IMG/VR virus record: IMGVR_UViG_3300036768_001340 | Span: 1 to 64,000 of that record | Source of the DNA: a virus | Direction: 5' to 3' (one strand) | Length of the DNA stretch: 64,000 nt | Shown here: one piece after another, positions 19,539-27,644 of the stretch | How positions within the stretch are numbered: position 1 is the stretch's first letter | Layout of the letters: every line of letters begins with the position of its first letter | The notes under the pieces: generated by a model | What the model saw: only the letters and a program-made list of their open reading frames with translations | Database searches by the model: none | Told to the model about the DNA's origin: nothing | Made by a program: the position numbers and the translations under genes

Positions 19539-21355
19539 CGTGCGCTCCCGACGATGTCCCGGGTTGGATACTTGACCTGAAAGATCGCTCCGGTCGGACA
19601 GATCAACATGCCGTCCCGAAGGTTGTCCGTGATCGCAAACCGATCGTCGGAGTATGAAAGCCCGTCGGTCACCCCGAAGACGTTTGTGAATGAGACCTCA
19701 TACACCGAGACTACCCCGTGGATGCTCTGAAGCACGCCGACGACGTCAGAGACCACGATCGGTTGACCGATCTGCATGTTATCGCGCCTGAAGTACTCCT
19801 GCAACCGAGTAGCACAGTTCAAAAGGACCTCAGAGCGGTTCTTACCGGATGCGACAACTACCCCGAAGTAGACTCTAATGTCCAGGATGCTTGCATCGAG
19901 GATGTTCACCCCGTCAGTGAGCATCTTGAACTTCTTGAGATACGTTGCCAGGTTCGACTTTAGCGTCGGAGTAGCCGTCGTAAGGTTACCGTCAGCGTCT
20001 GACGATAGAATGTGGACGTCATACGAGTACCTACCGGCCTCGGTCGGCTTAACGAAGACCTTCTCGATCGCTCCGAACTTTGACGGTAGCGAGAGAACCC
20101 GTGCCGCGATGTCCTCACGAGTGACCGCCCTCGATTGGGACGCGAAGAACGCCGCAGAGTTGGCCTTGATCTCCTTGATCGTCTCGGCCGGACCTCCACC
20201 CTTCATGGAGGAAAGGTTGATGCATCCGATCGACGCCTCGACGGCGCCCTTCTTAAGGGGATCGAGGCCTGTGGAAGCAAACGAGAGGTTCACCACGATC
20301 GGCTGCCTGACCGAACGAGCAGGGACGTTAGTCTCAGAACCACCTCCTACGCGGTAGCGCACCGTCAAAGTCGTGTTATGAGGCGAAAGGCCGAGGCTGC
20401 GCGTCTTCAGAAAGTTCTGAGGGTCGATGTTGAAGCTATTGAAAGTACGTCTTCCAGCTAACGGCAGGGCATAACTGGCCACATTCGGAATGAGTTCGTC
20501 ATCGTAGCTCACACCGTCACCTGATCCGAAGACCAGCGAGGTGACTCCGGTTGCGATGTTTCGATCAACGATGAAACGACGGGGCGCTGACTGGAGCTTC
20601 AAAACATACGGGACTGACACACCGTCATCTCCAGGGTTGGTGTCGGAGGTAAACACCCAGTCCTGTGCGAGGTAGTCCACCTCGAACCACTCATTCCCCT
20701 CTTCATCGAAGACATCGATGACCTCGATCACATCCTCATAGCTCAGGTCGATGCGTCTGAACTGCTGGAACTCGGTGATGGTGAACGTCTCGGTGACCGT
20801 CTTCCCTGCGATCACATCGACATACTTCCTGATCGCAAAGTGAGTCGGCATTCCCGTATTCGAATCAAAACGAGAGCCGGTAACCTCACGGCCGAGTGAA
20901 GCCGTAAAGTGAATGTCCTCCAGGGTCTCAAACAAGGTGCCGTTCTGAGCCATTCCCTGTGAACCCTTCAGAAGGGTCGGAGTGTAGGCATCGTCAGGGA
21001 CCACTCGACCGAACGAGTCGACAGTCGCTGGAACCTCGACGGCCCAATGAAGCGTTCCGACAGACGGCCTCTTTCCCTGAGGTCTATATCCACGAGCCTT
21101 TGCCAGGGCGATCACATTCTCAAGCTGGGTCGCTCCCTCCCCAGACTCGTTGAAGGCCTGGTCAAGCATGAAGTGGAGACCGTCACCGACATAGGCGAGG
21201 AACTCCAAGATAGCCATTCCGGGAGAGCTCTCGTTATAGTCAGTGAAAGACCCAGATGCGTACGCTCTGCCGAAATTGATCAGGTCACGCTTGAGGGACT
21301 TGAAGTCCCTATTCGTGAGGCTGACGATCCTCTCCTTCTTGACATCAATCGCCAT
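19535..21355 (-). CDS. Baseplate wedge protein, T4 gp6 / baseplate J family
   Basis: 606 aa. Family features: an N-terminal helical region with SPGMAILEFLAYVGDGLHFMLDQ and ENVIALAKARGY, followed by a central region with RRFIVDRNIATGVTSLVFGSGDG, then the conserved ITREDI-like site SRAVTREDIAARVLSLPSKFG and the KKFKMLTDGVNI C-terminal wedge domain. In T4-like tails gp6 dimers link adjacent wedges into the baseplate inner ring. It lies directly downstream of the gp25 homologue, the standard order in myoviruses. Confidence 0.9.
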   Translation of the reverse strand: MAIDVKKERIVSLTNRDFKSLKRDLINFGRAYASGSFTDYNESSPGMAILEFLAYVGDGLHFMLDQAFNESGEGATQLENVIALAKARGYRPQGKRPSVGTLHWAVEVPATVDSFGRVVPDDAYTPTLLKGSQGMAQNGTLFETLEDIHFTASLGREVTGSRFDSNTGMPTHFAIRKYVDVIAGKTVTETFTITEFQQFRRIDLSYEDVIEVIDVFDEEGNEWFEVDYLAQDWVFTSDTNPGDDGVSVPYVLKLQSAPRRFIVDRNIATGVTSLVFGSGDGVSYDDELIPNVASYALPLAGRRTFNSFNIDPQNFLKTRSLGLSPHNTTLTVRYRVGGGSETNVPARSVRQPIVVNLSFASTGLDPLKKGAVEASIGCINLSSMKGGGPAETIKEIKANSAAFFASQSRAVTREDIAARVLSLPSKFGAIEKVFVKPTEAGRYSYDVHILSSDADGNLTTATPTLKSNLATYLKKFKMLTDGVNILDASILDIRVYFGVVVASGKNRSEVLLNCATRLQEYFRRDNMQIGQPIVVSDVVGVLQSIHGVVSVYEVSFTNVFGVTDGLSYSDDRFAITDNLRDGMLICPTGAIFQVKYPTRDIVGSAR

Positions 21356-21361
21356 GACAGA

Positions 21362-21745
21362 TCATCCCGAAAAGAGCACAGTTGCCTCGACCGGGATGTT
21401 CCCGTACACGAGGGTGAGGTGAATATGGAAGCCATTCTCAGGAACAGCCGGATCCTCGTCGGCAAATGTAATGAAGATTCCAGTCAGGGTGAGGAACGAC
21501 ATCCACTTTGCAACCTGGGCCTTGATCCGCTCCGCGATCCTCCCCTTGAGCGACTTCGAGCGAGGTTCAAAGATGAACTCTCGAAGGTTACAGCCAAAGT
21601 CGAAGTGCATCACCCTCTCGCCCCAGTTCGTAAGCAAGAGAGAGCGAAGGTTTGCCACGATGGCTGACGCGACATCATCCGTCACCTCAAGGTACCCAAG
21701 AGAGCCAGTCGCTGGTTGGAACGGAAAGTTAAATCCGATTGACAA
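21362..21745 (-). CDS. Baseplate wedge protein, gp25-like (GPW/gp25 family)
   Basis: 127 aa, normal for the gp25 family. Diagnostic features are the central NLRSLLLTNWGERVMHFDFGC and NLREFIFEP motifs (family consensus with R and E of the wedge-core interaction) and a C-terminal HLTLVYGNIPVE strand. gp25 binds the sheath-facing side of the wedge and nucleates sheath assembly. Although called lysozyme-like in databases it is not an enzyme. Adjacent to the gp6 homologue. Confidence 0.92.
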   Translation of the reverse strand: MSIGFNFPFQPATGSLGYLEVTDDVASAIVANLRSLLLTNWGERVMHFDFGCNLREFIFEPRSKSLKGRIAERIKAQVAKWMSFLTLTGIFITFADEDPAVPENGFHIHLTLVYGNIPVEATVLFSG

Positions 21746-21805
21746 CTTTGCGTCCCCCTGGGCAACTCAACAAGAGCCTTTCGCTTTTAATCGCGGACTT
21801 CATCA

Positions 21806-22243
21806 CTACGCCACGGTCGTTAAGAACGGGATCCCTGTTGCAGGGGTAACTGTCACAACAACGCTTAGCGTATATGTATGAAGTGCTTTGGCTATCAACG
21901 TTGGAGCCAGTTCAGGATCGTAGCTTACGTTTAGAGTCGGAGTCAGAGCGATCAGAAGCGGTTCGAAGGGAGGGACGACGCTGGTCACAGCGGTCACACC
22001 AGGCCCAACCCAAACGGCGGCGGTCCACATCTCCATAAGGGCCCTTGAGAAGCCCTGGATCGTAAATTGACCCACCGCTGCACTGGTGAGCGGGACCGCA
22101 AGTACCGCCGGTCCTGCAACTCCTACACTTGCATATTGCGAATAGGCACGGATCCAATCACCAAGCGGATCGAACGTCGGCATCGTCTGCGGATCAAACA
22201 GCGGTCTGATAATCCGACGTAGGTCCGCAACTGACAACGGCAT
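21806..22243 (-). CDS. Small structural protein, unknown
   Basis: 145 aa, hydrophobic and beta-rich (ALMEMWTAAVWVGPGVTAVTSVVPPFEP, LSVVVTVTPATGIPFLTTVA). It opens with a short charged helix (LSVADLRRIIRPLF). No signal peptide is obvious and no family is recognised. It sits between the spike gene and the gp25 gene, and its start codon overlaps the end of the spike gene, so a baseplate or tail completion role is likely. A 60-bp gap separates it from the gp25 gene. Confidence 0.55.
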   Translation of the reverse strand: MPLSVADLRRIIRPLFDPQTMPTFDPLGDWIRAYSQYASVGVAGPAVLAVPLTSAAVGQFTIQGFSRALMEMWTAAVWVGPGVTAVTSVVPPFEPLLIALTPTLNVSYDPELAPTLIAKALHTYTLSVVVTVTPATGIPFLTTVA

Positions 22244-22833
22244 CAGATAACCTTATTCGACGGGCTCAACAAAAAGTCCGGAAGCGGCTGCGGAGGACCA
22301 GAAAGTCCAACAGGCGTCGGATGCGTATGCCCAGGGCCACTCCAGTACCTAGCAAACGCATCACCTCGGATGATCCGCTCTGCCGCCCCCTCGCCGAGCT
22401 GGATATCACCCTCAATCACGATCTTTCCCTCTGCCGTCATCATGAGGTACGCCTTGCCCACCGAAACCTTTAGGTCGGTCCGAGGAACGATTCTCACGCA
22501 GTCGGCCCTCAAGATGGCCGAGGGCCTACCAGAAATCTTCGATCCAATCTCCTCGGTCCCCGCCTGGACATCAGGATCCGCCTTCTGAGAGAGGTAGAGG
22601 GTGGCAGCGTCATCAAGGACCGAGGGATCTGAACCTTTCCGCCCGACGACAGCGTGGATCGCTCCGGCCGACTTACCGCCGCCGTTCTCCCGTGCTCCGT
22701 ACCCTGTGTCGACAGAGTCAACACGGTCCCTCCCGAGCAGGATGGTGGCATTGTTCTGTCCTGCCACGACGTTGTCACCCTGCCTTCGATTCAGGATCGG
22801 GACATCCTCGTAAACCATGTCCCTCGACATCAA
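22243..22833 (-). CDS. Baseplate spike/hub protein, C-terminal part
   Basis: 196 aa. The C-terminal region carries GDAFARYWSGPGHTHPTPVG, a pattern seen at the distal end of gp5-like central spike and PAAR-linked proteins, preceded by beta-helix-like strands (ADCVRIVPRTDLKVSV, KAYLMMTAEGKIVIEGDIQLG). Such histidine-rich tips can hold a metal ion. The upstream gene supplies the OB-fold portion, so the hub spike appears split into two overlapping genes (4-bp ATGA-type overlap). Confidence 0.7.
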   Translation of the reverse strand: MMSRDMVYEDVPILNRRQGDNVVAGQNNATILLGRDRVDSVDTGYGARENGGGKSAGAIHAVVGRKGSDPSVLDDAATLYLSQKADPDVQAGTEEIGSKISGRPSAILRADCVRIVPRTDLKVSVGKAYLMMTAEGKIVIEGDIQLGEGAAERIIRGDAFARYWSGPGHTHPTPVGLSGPPQPLPDFLLSPSNKVI

Positions 22834-23414
22834 CCGTCTCCAAACCTCACGATCGCACCCTCAGACGGAGCGAGGCTGGCGTACTCATCATCACGAGGAT
22901 ATTCTGGAAGATTAGGCTCGAACGAGTCCATCGCAGACTGCATATGGGACGGGGCATCATACTCAAGAGCACCCTGGGAGCTATTTGCAGATTCATGACC
23001 AGCCACTCGAGAGACCCAAATACCATGGGACATGCCATCCCCCTCAAACATGACATAGACATGTTCTCCCGGGGTCACTGGGGTGCCTGCCATATCCTGA
23101 GGAAACATCGGCCAGAACACTCGGAGAGACTGATCATCAAGCAGACGATCGAATCCGTCCGTGATGATCCTGGCCTTGATGGACCCCCGCGGATTTGCCG
23201 GGCCGGTCAAAGCTGCATACCTCCTTATCGTGCCGTCACGAAGGACGACGGAAACCTCACCGGCCCCATCGGGGTTCTGCAGCTTACCTCCGTCAAGGTC
23301 TACGGCAAGGACGGAGGCACGATAGTACTGCCTCTCACTCTCGTGACGAGCGGCCTTGTGGAGAAGCTCTGAGAGGATCAGCTCAGGACGTCTGTACCAG
23401 TCAATGTCCATCAT
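22830..23414 (-). CDS. Hub/spike protein with gp5-like OB-fold
   Basis: 194 aa. Residues ~90-135 (LRVFWPMFPQDMAGTPVTPGEH, then VYVMFEGDGMSHGIWVSRV) match the OB-fold of T4 gp5-type spike proteins, with the typical PG-E-V-W-V-x-FE pattern and a conserved tryptophan in GxW. There is no lysozyme domain as in T4 gp5. The first ~80 residues are a helical lead and a small beta-region. Overlaps the next gene, which carries the HTH(P)TP tip, so the two together probably form the membrane-piercing spike. Confidence 0.75.
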   Translation of the reverse strand: MMDIDWYRRPELILSELLHKAARHESERQYYRASVLAVDLDGGKLQNPDGAGEVSVVLRDGTIRRYAALTGPANPRGSIKARIITDGFDRLLDDQSLRVFWPMFPQDMAGTPVTPGEHVYVMFEGDGMSHGIWVSRVAGHESANSSQGALEYDAPSHMQSAMDSFEPNLPEYPRDDEYASLAPSEGAIVRFGDG

Positions 23415-23562
23415 CCTTCGCGGCCTTCTCTAGTTCCTCGATGATCTGGTGCGCCTCCTTGCGGAGATGAGCCAGTCGAATCCATTTCGGACCAAGGTCG
23501 CGGACGAGCGCATCCATCTCAACCGCGATCACTCGCAGTCTATCAGCCCTCTCACGATCCAT
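23401..23562 (-). CDS. Small helical protein, unknown
   Basis: 53 aa, entirely helical and highly charged (start MDRERADRLRVIAVEMDALV, end EELEKAAKDDGH). The start ATG overlaps the upstream stop as TGATG and its end overlaps the hub gene by 14 bp, which argues that it is really translated. No homologue recognised. It could be a small chaperone or a ruler-type tail factor, but nothing in the sequence decides this. Confidence 0.55.
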   Translation of the reverse strand: MDRERADRLRVIAVEMDALVRDLGPKWIRLAHLRKEAHQIIEELEKAAKDDGH

Positions 23563-23867
23563 CAGTTCGATCCCTCATCAAAGTCTTCCTCAGGGAAGGG
23601 TCTTCCGATCTCATCAGTGATGTCATCTTCATCATCATCTGACAATACTTCAAGGACCTTACCGAAGGCCTTGACGGTATTCACCCGAACCTGATTTTGG
23701 CGACTTAATTCGGCAGCAATCTTGGCCACATACTCAGCGATTACAGCAGGTTGGTCACTGTGCTCCGAAAGAAGCCTGTCAAGGAAGTTTGACAGACGTT
23801 CTCGGTCTTCACCGACGTTATCGAGGATATCATCGACCAGGTCTGCAAGTTCATCCTTCTTCCCCAC
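23562..23867 (-). CDS. Small acidic protein, unknown
   Basis: 101 aa, acidic and helical: DELADLVDDILDNVGEDRER near the N-terminus, LEVLSDDDEDDITDEIG near the C-terminus. It overlaps the 3' end of the sigma-like gene by 17 bp and couples to the next small gene by TGATG. No family recognised. Its location directly behind the late sigma factor would suit a co-regulator, comparable in position only to small transcription co-factors in T4-like phages; this is speculation. Confidence 0.5.
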   Translation of the reverse strand: MGKKDELADLVDDILDNVGEDRERLSNFLDRLLSEHSDQPAVIAEYVAKIAAELSRQNQVRVNTVKAFGKVLEVLSDDDEDDITDEIGRPFPEEDFDEGSN

Positions 23868-24528
23868 TGTGGAACCTCTCCCTGAAGGCAGCGTACAACA
23901 TCTTCAACCGATTCATGTTGAGGTTGACCTGCTTCGTGGTCAGACCCGTCATCTCTTTGATATAGAGGAAGACCGCCTTCTTGTTAAAGATAGAGACCAG
24001 GTGAGGATTCTGCAAGAGGAAAACGATGGCGTCAAGCACCCGCCGCTCCTGGTCCTTCTTTAGGGACCCGCGCCACTTATCCATGTCACGGTGAAGCTCA
24101 ACCCAAAACTCCCTCTCGATGACCTCGTCCTCATAAGATTGGAGAACGATTGACGGATCGTTCTTGACCCGATCGTGATCGATGCCATAGAAGTTCTCAG
24201 ACTGCTGTTTGAGCTTCTTATTCTTGTCTCTGATCTTCCAGATGAACCAGTTCTTGACCACCACGTTGAAGTACGAGAATGCCTTCTTTCCCTTCGACGG
24301 ATCGAACTTAGGAAGGGTCTCATATAGCGTGGCCAGGCACTCGTTCTTGAGCGTGTCCGGATCATCAATCTTATAGAAGCCGTACAGGTACATCTGACTC
24401 TCGATAAGCTTGAGCATCGCAGGGCGAATATGCTCCTCAAAGATCTTGTTTCGCTTATCGATGTCAGGCTCGCTGTGGTACTCAGCGATCTTTTCATCGA
24501 CCTGCGGGCCGAAGTACATCGACATCAT
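23851..24528 (-). CDS. Late-transcription sigma factor, T4 gp55-like
   Basis: 225 aa. The central region, IESQMYLYGFYKIDD through ECLATLYETLPKFDPSKG and KAFSYFNVVVKNWFIWKIRD, is the region-2 pattern (core binding and -10 recognition) of gp55-type late sigma factors. The C-terminus (VFLYIKEMTGLTTKQVNLNMNRLK) looks like a helix-turn-helix. gp55 directs host RNA polymerase to late promoters with a sliding-clamp co-activator. It lies at the head of the tail gene block it would be expected to activate. Confidence 0.85.
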   Translation of the reverse strand: MMSMYFGPQVDEKIAEYHSEPDIDKRNKIFEEHIRPAMLKLIESQMYLYGFYKIDDPDTLKNECLATLYETLPKFDPSKGKKAFSYFNVVVKNWFIWKIRDKNKKLKQQSENFYGIDHDRVKNDPSIVLQSYEDEVIEREFWVELHRDMDKWRGSLKKDQERRVLDAIVFLLQNPHLVSIFNKKAVFLYIKEMTGLTTKQVNLNMNRLKMLYAAFRERFHSGEEG

Positions 24529-24836
24529 TCCACCTGTGGAGGAAGTCCTTGGGGCACTGGCTCCTTCGGCTGGACCTCCTTGATGGAGGCGATCGCGGCA
24601 TCGATCCTCGCAAGCATCTGCATGTTGGCACGATGGAATGCAAGGACCTCAGGATGGTCATGCAAAAGACCTTCGGCAGACGCAACCTTCCTCAGCTCTT
24701 CGGCGTAATCATTCATCGGATCGATGATCGACCTTAAGAGCTCATCAAACTCAAAAAGACGAATCACCAGCCTCCAACAGATGAATGAGAGAGCACAAAC
24801 TATCAGAAATAAGAGAACAGTGAAGACCCAGACCAT
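24525..24836 (-). CDS. Small membrane protein, unknown
   Basis: 103 aa. One N-terminal hydrophobic segment of about 20 residues (VWVFTVLLFLIVCALSFICW) followed by a positively charged turn and a long amphipathic helical tail (DYAEELRKVASAEGLLHDHP), ending in a proline-rich tail. Overlaps the sigma-like gene by 4 bp. This layout is found in small holin-like or spanin-like accessory proteins, but no family is recognised and there is no clear lysis context. Confidence 0.6.
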   Translation of the reverse strand: MVWVFTVLLFLIVCALSFICWRLVIRLFEFDELLRSIIDPMNDYAEELRKVASAEGLLHDHPEVLAFHRANMQMLARIDAAIASIKEVQPKEPVPQGLPPQVE

Positions 24837-24837
24837 C

Positions 24838-25041
24838 TCAATCCGCCCCTGTCTTTGAGTAACCGTCTGAGGCCCAGCCTACTCCCTTTAGGACAAAGCT
24901 GGTCTTTGAGATGATCTGCTCCATCTCCTGCTGCCCGTCACATCCTGGCTCCATACACAGAGGTGCTGAGTCATCCTTAATTGAGCGCTGAAGTTCGATG
25001 ACCTTTCGGCACTTGACGCACCGAAACTCGTAGGTCGGCAT
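24838..25041 (-). CDS. FmdB-like zinc ribbon protein
   Basis: 67 aa, the usual FmdB size. Opens with MPTYEFRCVKCRK and a second knuckle CMEPGCDG, giving a CxxC...CxxxxC arrangement that fits a zinc ribbon. It ends with SKTSFVLKGVGWASDGY, the family's standard tail. FmdB-type ribbons were named as putative regulators and occur as small genes in many phages. One base separates it from the membrane-protein gene downstream. Confidence 0.85.
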   Translation of the reverse strand: MPTYEFRCVKCRKVIELQRSIKDDSAPLCMEPGCDGQQEMEQIISKTSFVLKGVGWASDGYSKTGAD

Positions 25042-25044
25042 GTC

Positions 25045-25221
25045 TTACTCCGAGGTCATAGTCCAGCCAGCATTCGATCCCGAAGACACTCCCAGTTTCC
25101 CTTGTGAGTTCTGCTCTAAATCGAGCTCTCGCAGAAGATCTGAAATGTCCTTATTCTCCATCAGACCCTGGCGAAGGATCTCAATGATCCTGATCAGGGC
25201 ATCGTCAGCGAGCTTCATCAT
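25045..25221 (-). CDS. Small protein, unknown
   Basis: 58 aa, too short for many gene callers. A strong ribosome site TAGGGAGGA stands immediately before ATGATG, and the ATG overlaps the stop of the kinase gene upstream. The N-terminal half is an amphipathic helix (ALIRIIEILRQGLMENKD), the C-terminal half is polar (SSGSNAGWTMTSE). No homologue recognised. The ribosome site and overlap are the evidence that it is expressed. Confidence 0.55.
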   Translation of the reverse strand: MMKLADDALIRIIEILRQGLMENKDISDLLRELDLEQNSQGKLGVSSGSNAGWTMTSE

Positions 25222-26141
25222 TCCTCCCTATCCAACAACCTCAAAGTCTCACTAAGGTCTGCCACCGCTGTCCTCGGTTGTGACACGACGGTTGCCGCAG
25301 CTGCGTTTGCAAACTGCATCGCTGTAAAGTAATCATCATTCTTCAAAAGCGAGGCAGCCAATCCAGCCATAAAGGTATCTCCACAACCGCAAACGTCTAC
25401 GACAGAAACCCCATGGGCTTCGTCCTTAAGATTGTTGGTGACAGAGACCTTATCGTTCATCTCCTTATGCATCATCAGCTCAGCACCATCAGCACCAAGA
25501 GTGACAATGAATGCTTCAAAGTAACGCTCTGGGATAGCATCTCTCGCAACAACGTCGCTCCACTCCGAACGGTTCAGCTTGATCAGCTTCGTTCGTCTAT
25601 CGCCGTCACGAAACATCGAGAGGTCAACCTTCTTGGTATCGACCAAGAGCCTATCACGGCAAGCAAGGAGCATATCCCAAGAAGCCTCGCTAAGGCTCCC
25701 ATGGGCATAATCAGACACGATAATGAGATCTGGATCGTTCTCGGAAAGATAGTCCCTGATCTTATGCTCGATCAGCTCACGTATGTATGGACCGACATCG
25801 GAACGGTTATCCTTTCGGAGGACAAGTTGACCGTCGATGAGAATCCTTTCCTTGGTCAACATCCCATCGTTTCTCACGATATATTCCAGATCGAGCTTGT
25901 TCCAAGACCTCCTCTTCAGGAGGAACCCCATCTCGACGTCGATCTCGGCTATTAGAGACACCCGAACATCTGGAGCTAACGCCACCATGTTCAAGGCAAC
26001 GTTAGCTGCCCCACCAGGGCGTAGATCCCTCGATTGGACGACAACTGCCCTTGTCTCCGGGGCATCGGGACACATCTTCTTAAAGCTACAATCGCAGTAG
26101 ACATCCGCGATCGCATCCCCAACTACCAAAACCTTCTTCAC
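25218..26141 (-). CDS. PfkB-family sugar kinase, heptose-7-phosphate kinase-like
   Basis: 307 aa, normal for the family. Visible motifs: substrate-side RPGGAANVALN at ~41-51 and the anion-hole/catalytic VVDVCGCGDTFMAGLA at ~250-265 (family consensus DTxGAGD; here the small residue is Cys, the catalytic Asp is kept). The best functional match is the RfaE/HldE N-domain, which phosphorylates D-glycero-manno-heptose-7-phosphate at C1. The next gene is the matching nucleotidyltransferase, so together they resemble a split HldE that makes ADP-heptose. Substrate not proven. Confidence 0.8.
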   Translation of the reverse strand: MKKVLVVGDAIADVYCDCSFKKMCPDAPETRAVVVQSRDLRPGGAANVALNMVALAPDVRVSLIAEIDVEMGFLLKRRSWNKLDLEYIVRNDGMLTKERILIDGQLVLRKDNRSDVGPYIRELIEHKIRDYLSENDPDLIIVSDYAHGSLSEASWDMLLACRDRLLVDTKKVDLSMFRDGDRRTKLIKLNRSEWSDVVARDAIPERYFEAFIVTLGADGAELMMHKEMNDKVSVTNNLKDEAHGVSVVDVCGCGDTFMAGLAASLLKNDDYFTAMQFANAAAATVVSQPRTAVADLSETLRLLDREE

Positions 26142-26662
26142 CTAGTATCGCCCAAGATCCCTGAGGTCGACCAGTCATCCAACATCGGAACGGTGATCAC
26201 CTCGCTGTCCTTCCATCTTACCACAGACTCCTTCTGGTACTCACTGCCCTTCAAGACGACAGCTGGTTTAAGAAGATCCATGAGCCTCTGCGGGGTATCC
26301 TCATCGAAGACGACGACAGTCAACGGCCACTTAAGGTTGTTGATCAGGGTAGCCCGAACGTTATGAGGCCAGACAGGCCGGCCGGGTCCCTTCAGACATC
26401 TCACAGACCTATCTGAGTTAATCGCAACGATAGGCCGTAGCCTAAGTCTATAGGCATAGGTGTCAAGCCAACCTAGCAGACTAAGATGGCCCGGATGTAA
26501 ACCATCGAAGCAACCGTTCGCGATGATGGTACGACCAACAGGGATCACATCACGACGACCCTTGACATAGACCTGTGTGCCATCATAGCTAAGTTTCAGG
26601 TCATCTAAACAGGCGGTAAAACGTTCTCCAATCACACCGACGCAGGTCTGCGTGTCAATCAT
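26138..26662 (-). CDS. Heptose-1-phosphate nucleotidyltransferase (HldE C-domain-like)
   Basis: 174 aa from ATG at 26662, which overlaps the upstream stop by 8 bp; a longer start at 26716 is possible but less likely. The cytidylyl/adenylyltransferase fingerprint is IIANGCFDGLHPGH (HxGH at ~56-59), then INSDRSVRCLKGPGRPV and KPAVVLKGSEY, closest to RfaE2, which makes ADP-heptose from heptose-1-phosphate and ATP. The ISSTK signature of the family's C-terminal end is replaced by DDWSTSGIL. Coupled to the kinase gene (4-bp overlap). Confidence 0.8.
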   Translation of the reverse strand: MIDTQTCVGVIGERFTACLDDLKLSYDGTQVYVKGRRDVIPVGRTIIANGCFDGLHPGHLSLLGWLDTYAYRLRLRPIVAINSDRSVRCLKGPGRPVWPHNVRATLINNLKWPLTVVVFDEDTPQRLMDLLKPAVVLKGSEYQKESVVRWKDSEVITVPMLDDWSTSGILGDTR

Positions 26663-27644
26663 CAGATACCGCCCGACCCTTCTGAGCCTCCCAATCACGA
26701 TCATCTCTGATCTCAAGGTTCCTCAGGTGAAGCTGATGGAAGAGACTCGACTTTCCAACAGCCGTCCCAAGCTGATTTGAGATGAATGCGAGGCTCTGTG
26801 TATCCTTCACGAAGCAATGTCCACCGTATCCAAGGTGTCCGTCGGGGCCCGGAACGTTCATGTGACTGAGGCCGATCCGACGGTCGAGCTGGGTCATAAT
26901 CTTGACCTTCTCGTAATCGATGCCCATCTTCTGACAGATCAAGTACAATTCGTTAGAGATCATCACCCTGGCTGTCAGATGGACGTTAGTCGACAGCTTC
27001 ACCATCTCAGCCTCCTCTGGCTCACACTGGATGATCTGGACGATACCGTCAGGGTGCTCTGGATCGAAGTTTGGGCCATCGATACGGGTCGGCCAGACTC
27101 CCTCGAAGTACTTGAAAACCACCCGTGCATCCTCGAGATCACCGCCAAGAAGAACCCGATTAGTTGTCTTAAAATCATTGACGGCATTCGCCTCGGTCAG
27201 GAACTCCGGAGAGAAGAGGATACGAAGAGCGTACCTATCCTGCATCCTCCTAGTAAACCCGGGAGGAACCGTGCTCTTGATCACAACGATGAAATCCTCG
27301 ACGTCTCTCTTTGCCCTCAAGGCGGCGCTCTGGATATCTTGGACAACTGACTCAACGATACGAGTGTCACATTCGCCTGACTGTCTCATCGGAGTCGGAA
27401 CAGCTACAAAGATGATCTCAGAGACCTTTACAACCGAATCGATGTCATTGCAAAGAGTTACTCGAGGAAACTTTTCACGACCTTCGTACCCATTCTCAGC
27501 GAGGAACTTGTCATAGACTATGACGCTGCAGAACGGTCGAAAGAGCTCTACAACAGCATTTCCAATGAACCCGTACCCAACCTGGCCAACAGTCGCCTGC
27601 GACATCTCAAACGTACGGATGAAATCAGGATCGTTAATATTCAC
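26655..27644 (-). CDS. Nucleotide-sugar 6-dehydrogenase, short form
   Basis: 329 aa. The Rossmann start VGQVGYGFIGNAV binds NAD. VAVPTPM, IVVIKSTVPPGFT, FSPEFLTEANAVND and the nucleophile GGHCFVKD (family GxxGxCFPKD) identify the UDP-glucose/GDP-mannose dehydrogenase family, which oxidises C6 to an acid. The C-terminal UDP-binding domain usual in ~430-aa members is missing, so the protein is about 100 residues short and may act as a dimer with a different substrate. In the sugar cluster, coupled to genes on both sides. Confidence 0.8.
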   Translation of the reverse strand: MNINDPDFIRTFEMSQATVGQVGYGFIGNAVVELFRPFCSVIVYDKFLAENGYEGREKFPRVTLCNDIDSVVKVSEIIFVAVPTPMRQSGECDTRIVESVVQDIQSAALRAKRDVEDFIVVIKSTVPPGFTRRMQDRYALRILFSPEFLTEANAVNDFKTTNRVLLGGDLEDARVVFKYFEGVWPTRIDGPNFDPEHPDGIVQIIQCEPEEAEMVKLSTNVHLTARVMISNELYLICQKMGIDYEKVKIMTQLDRRIGLSHMNVPGPDGHLGYGGHCFVKDTQSLAFISNQLGTAVGKSSLFHQLHLRNLEIRDDRDWEAQKGRAVSDD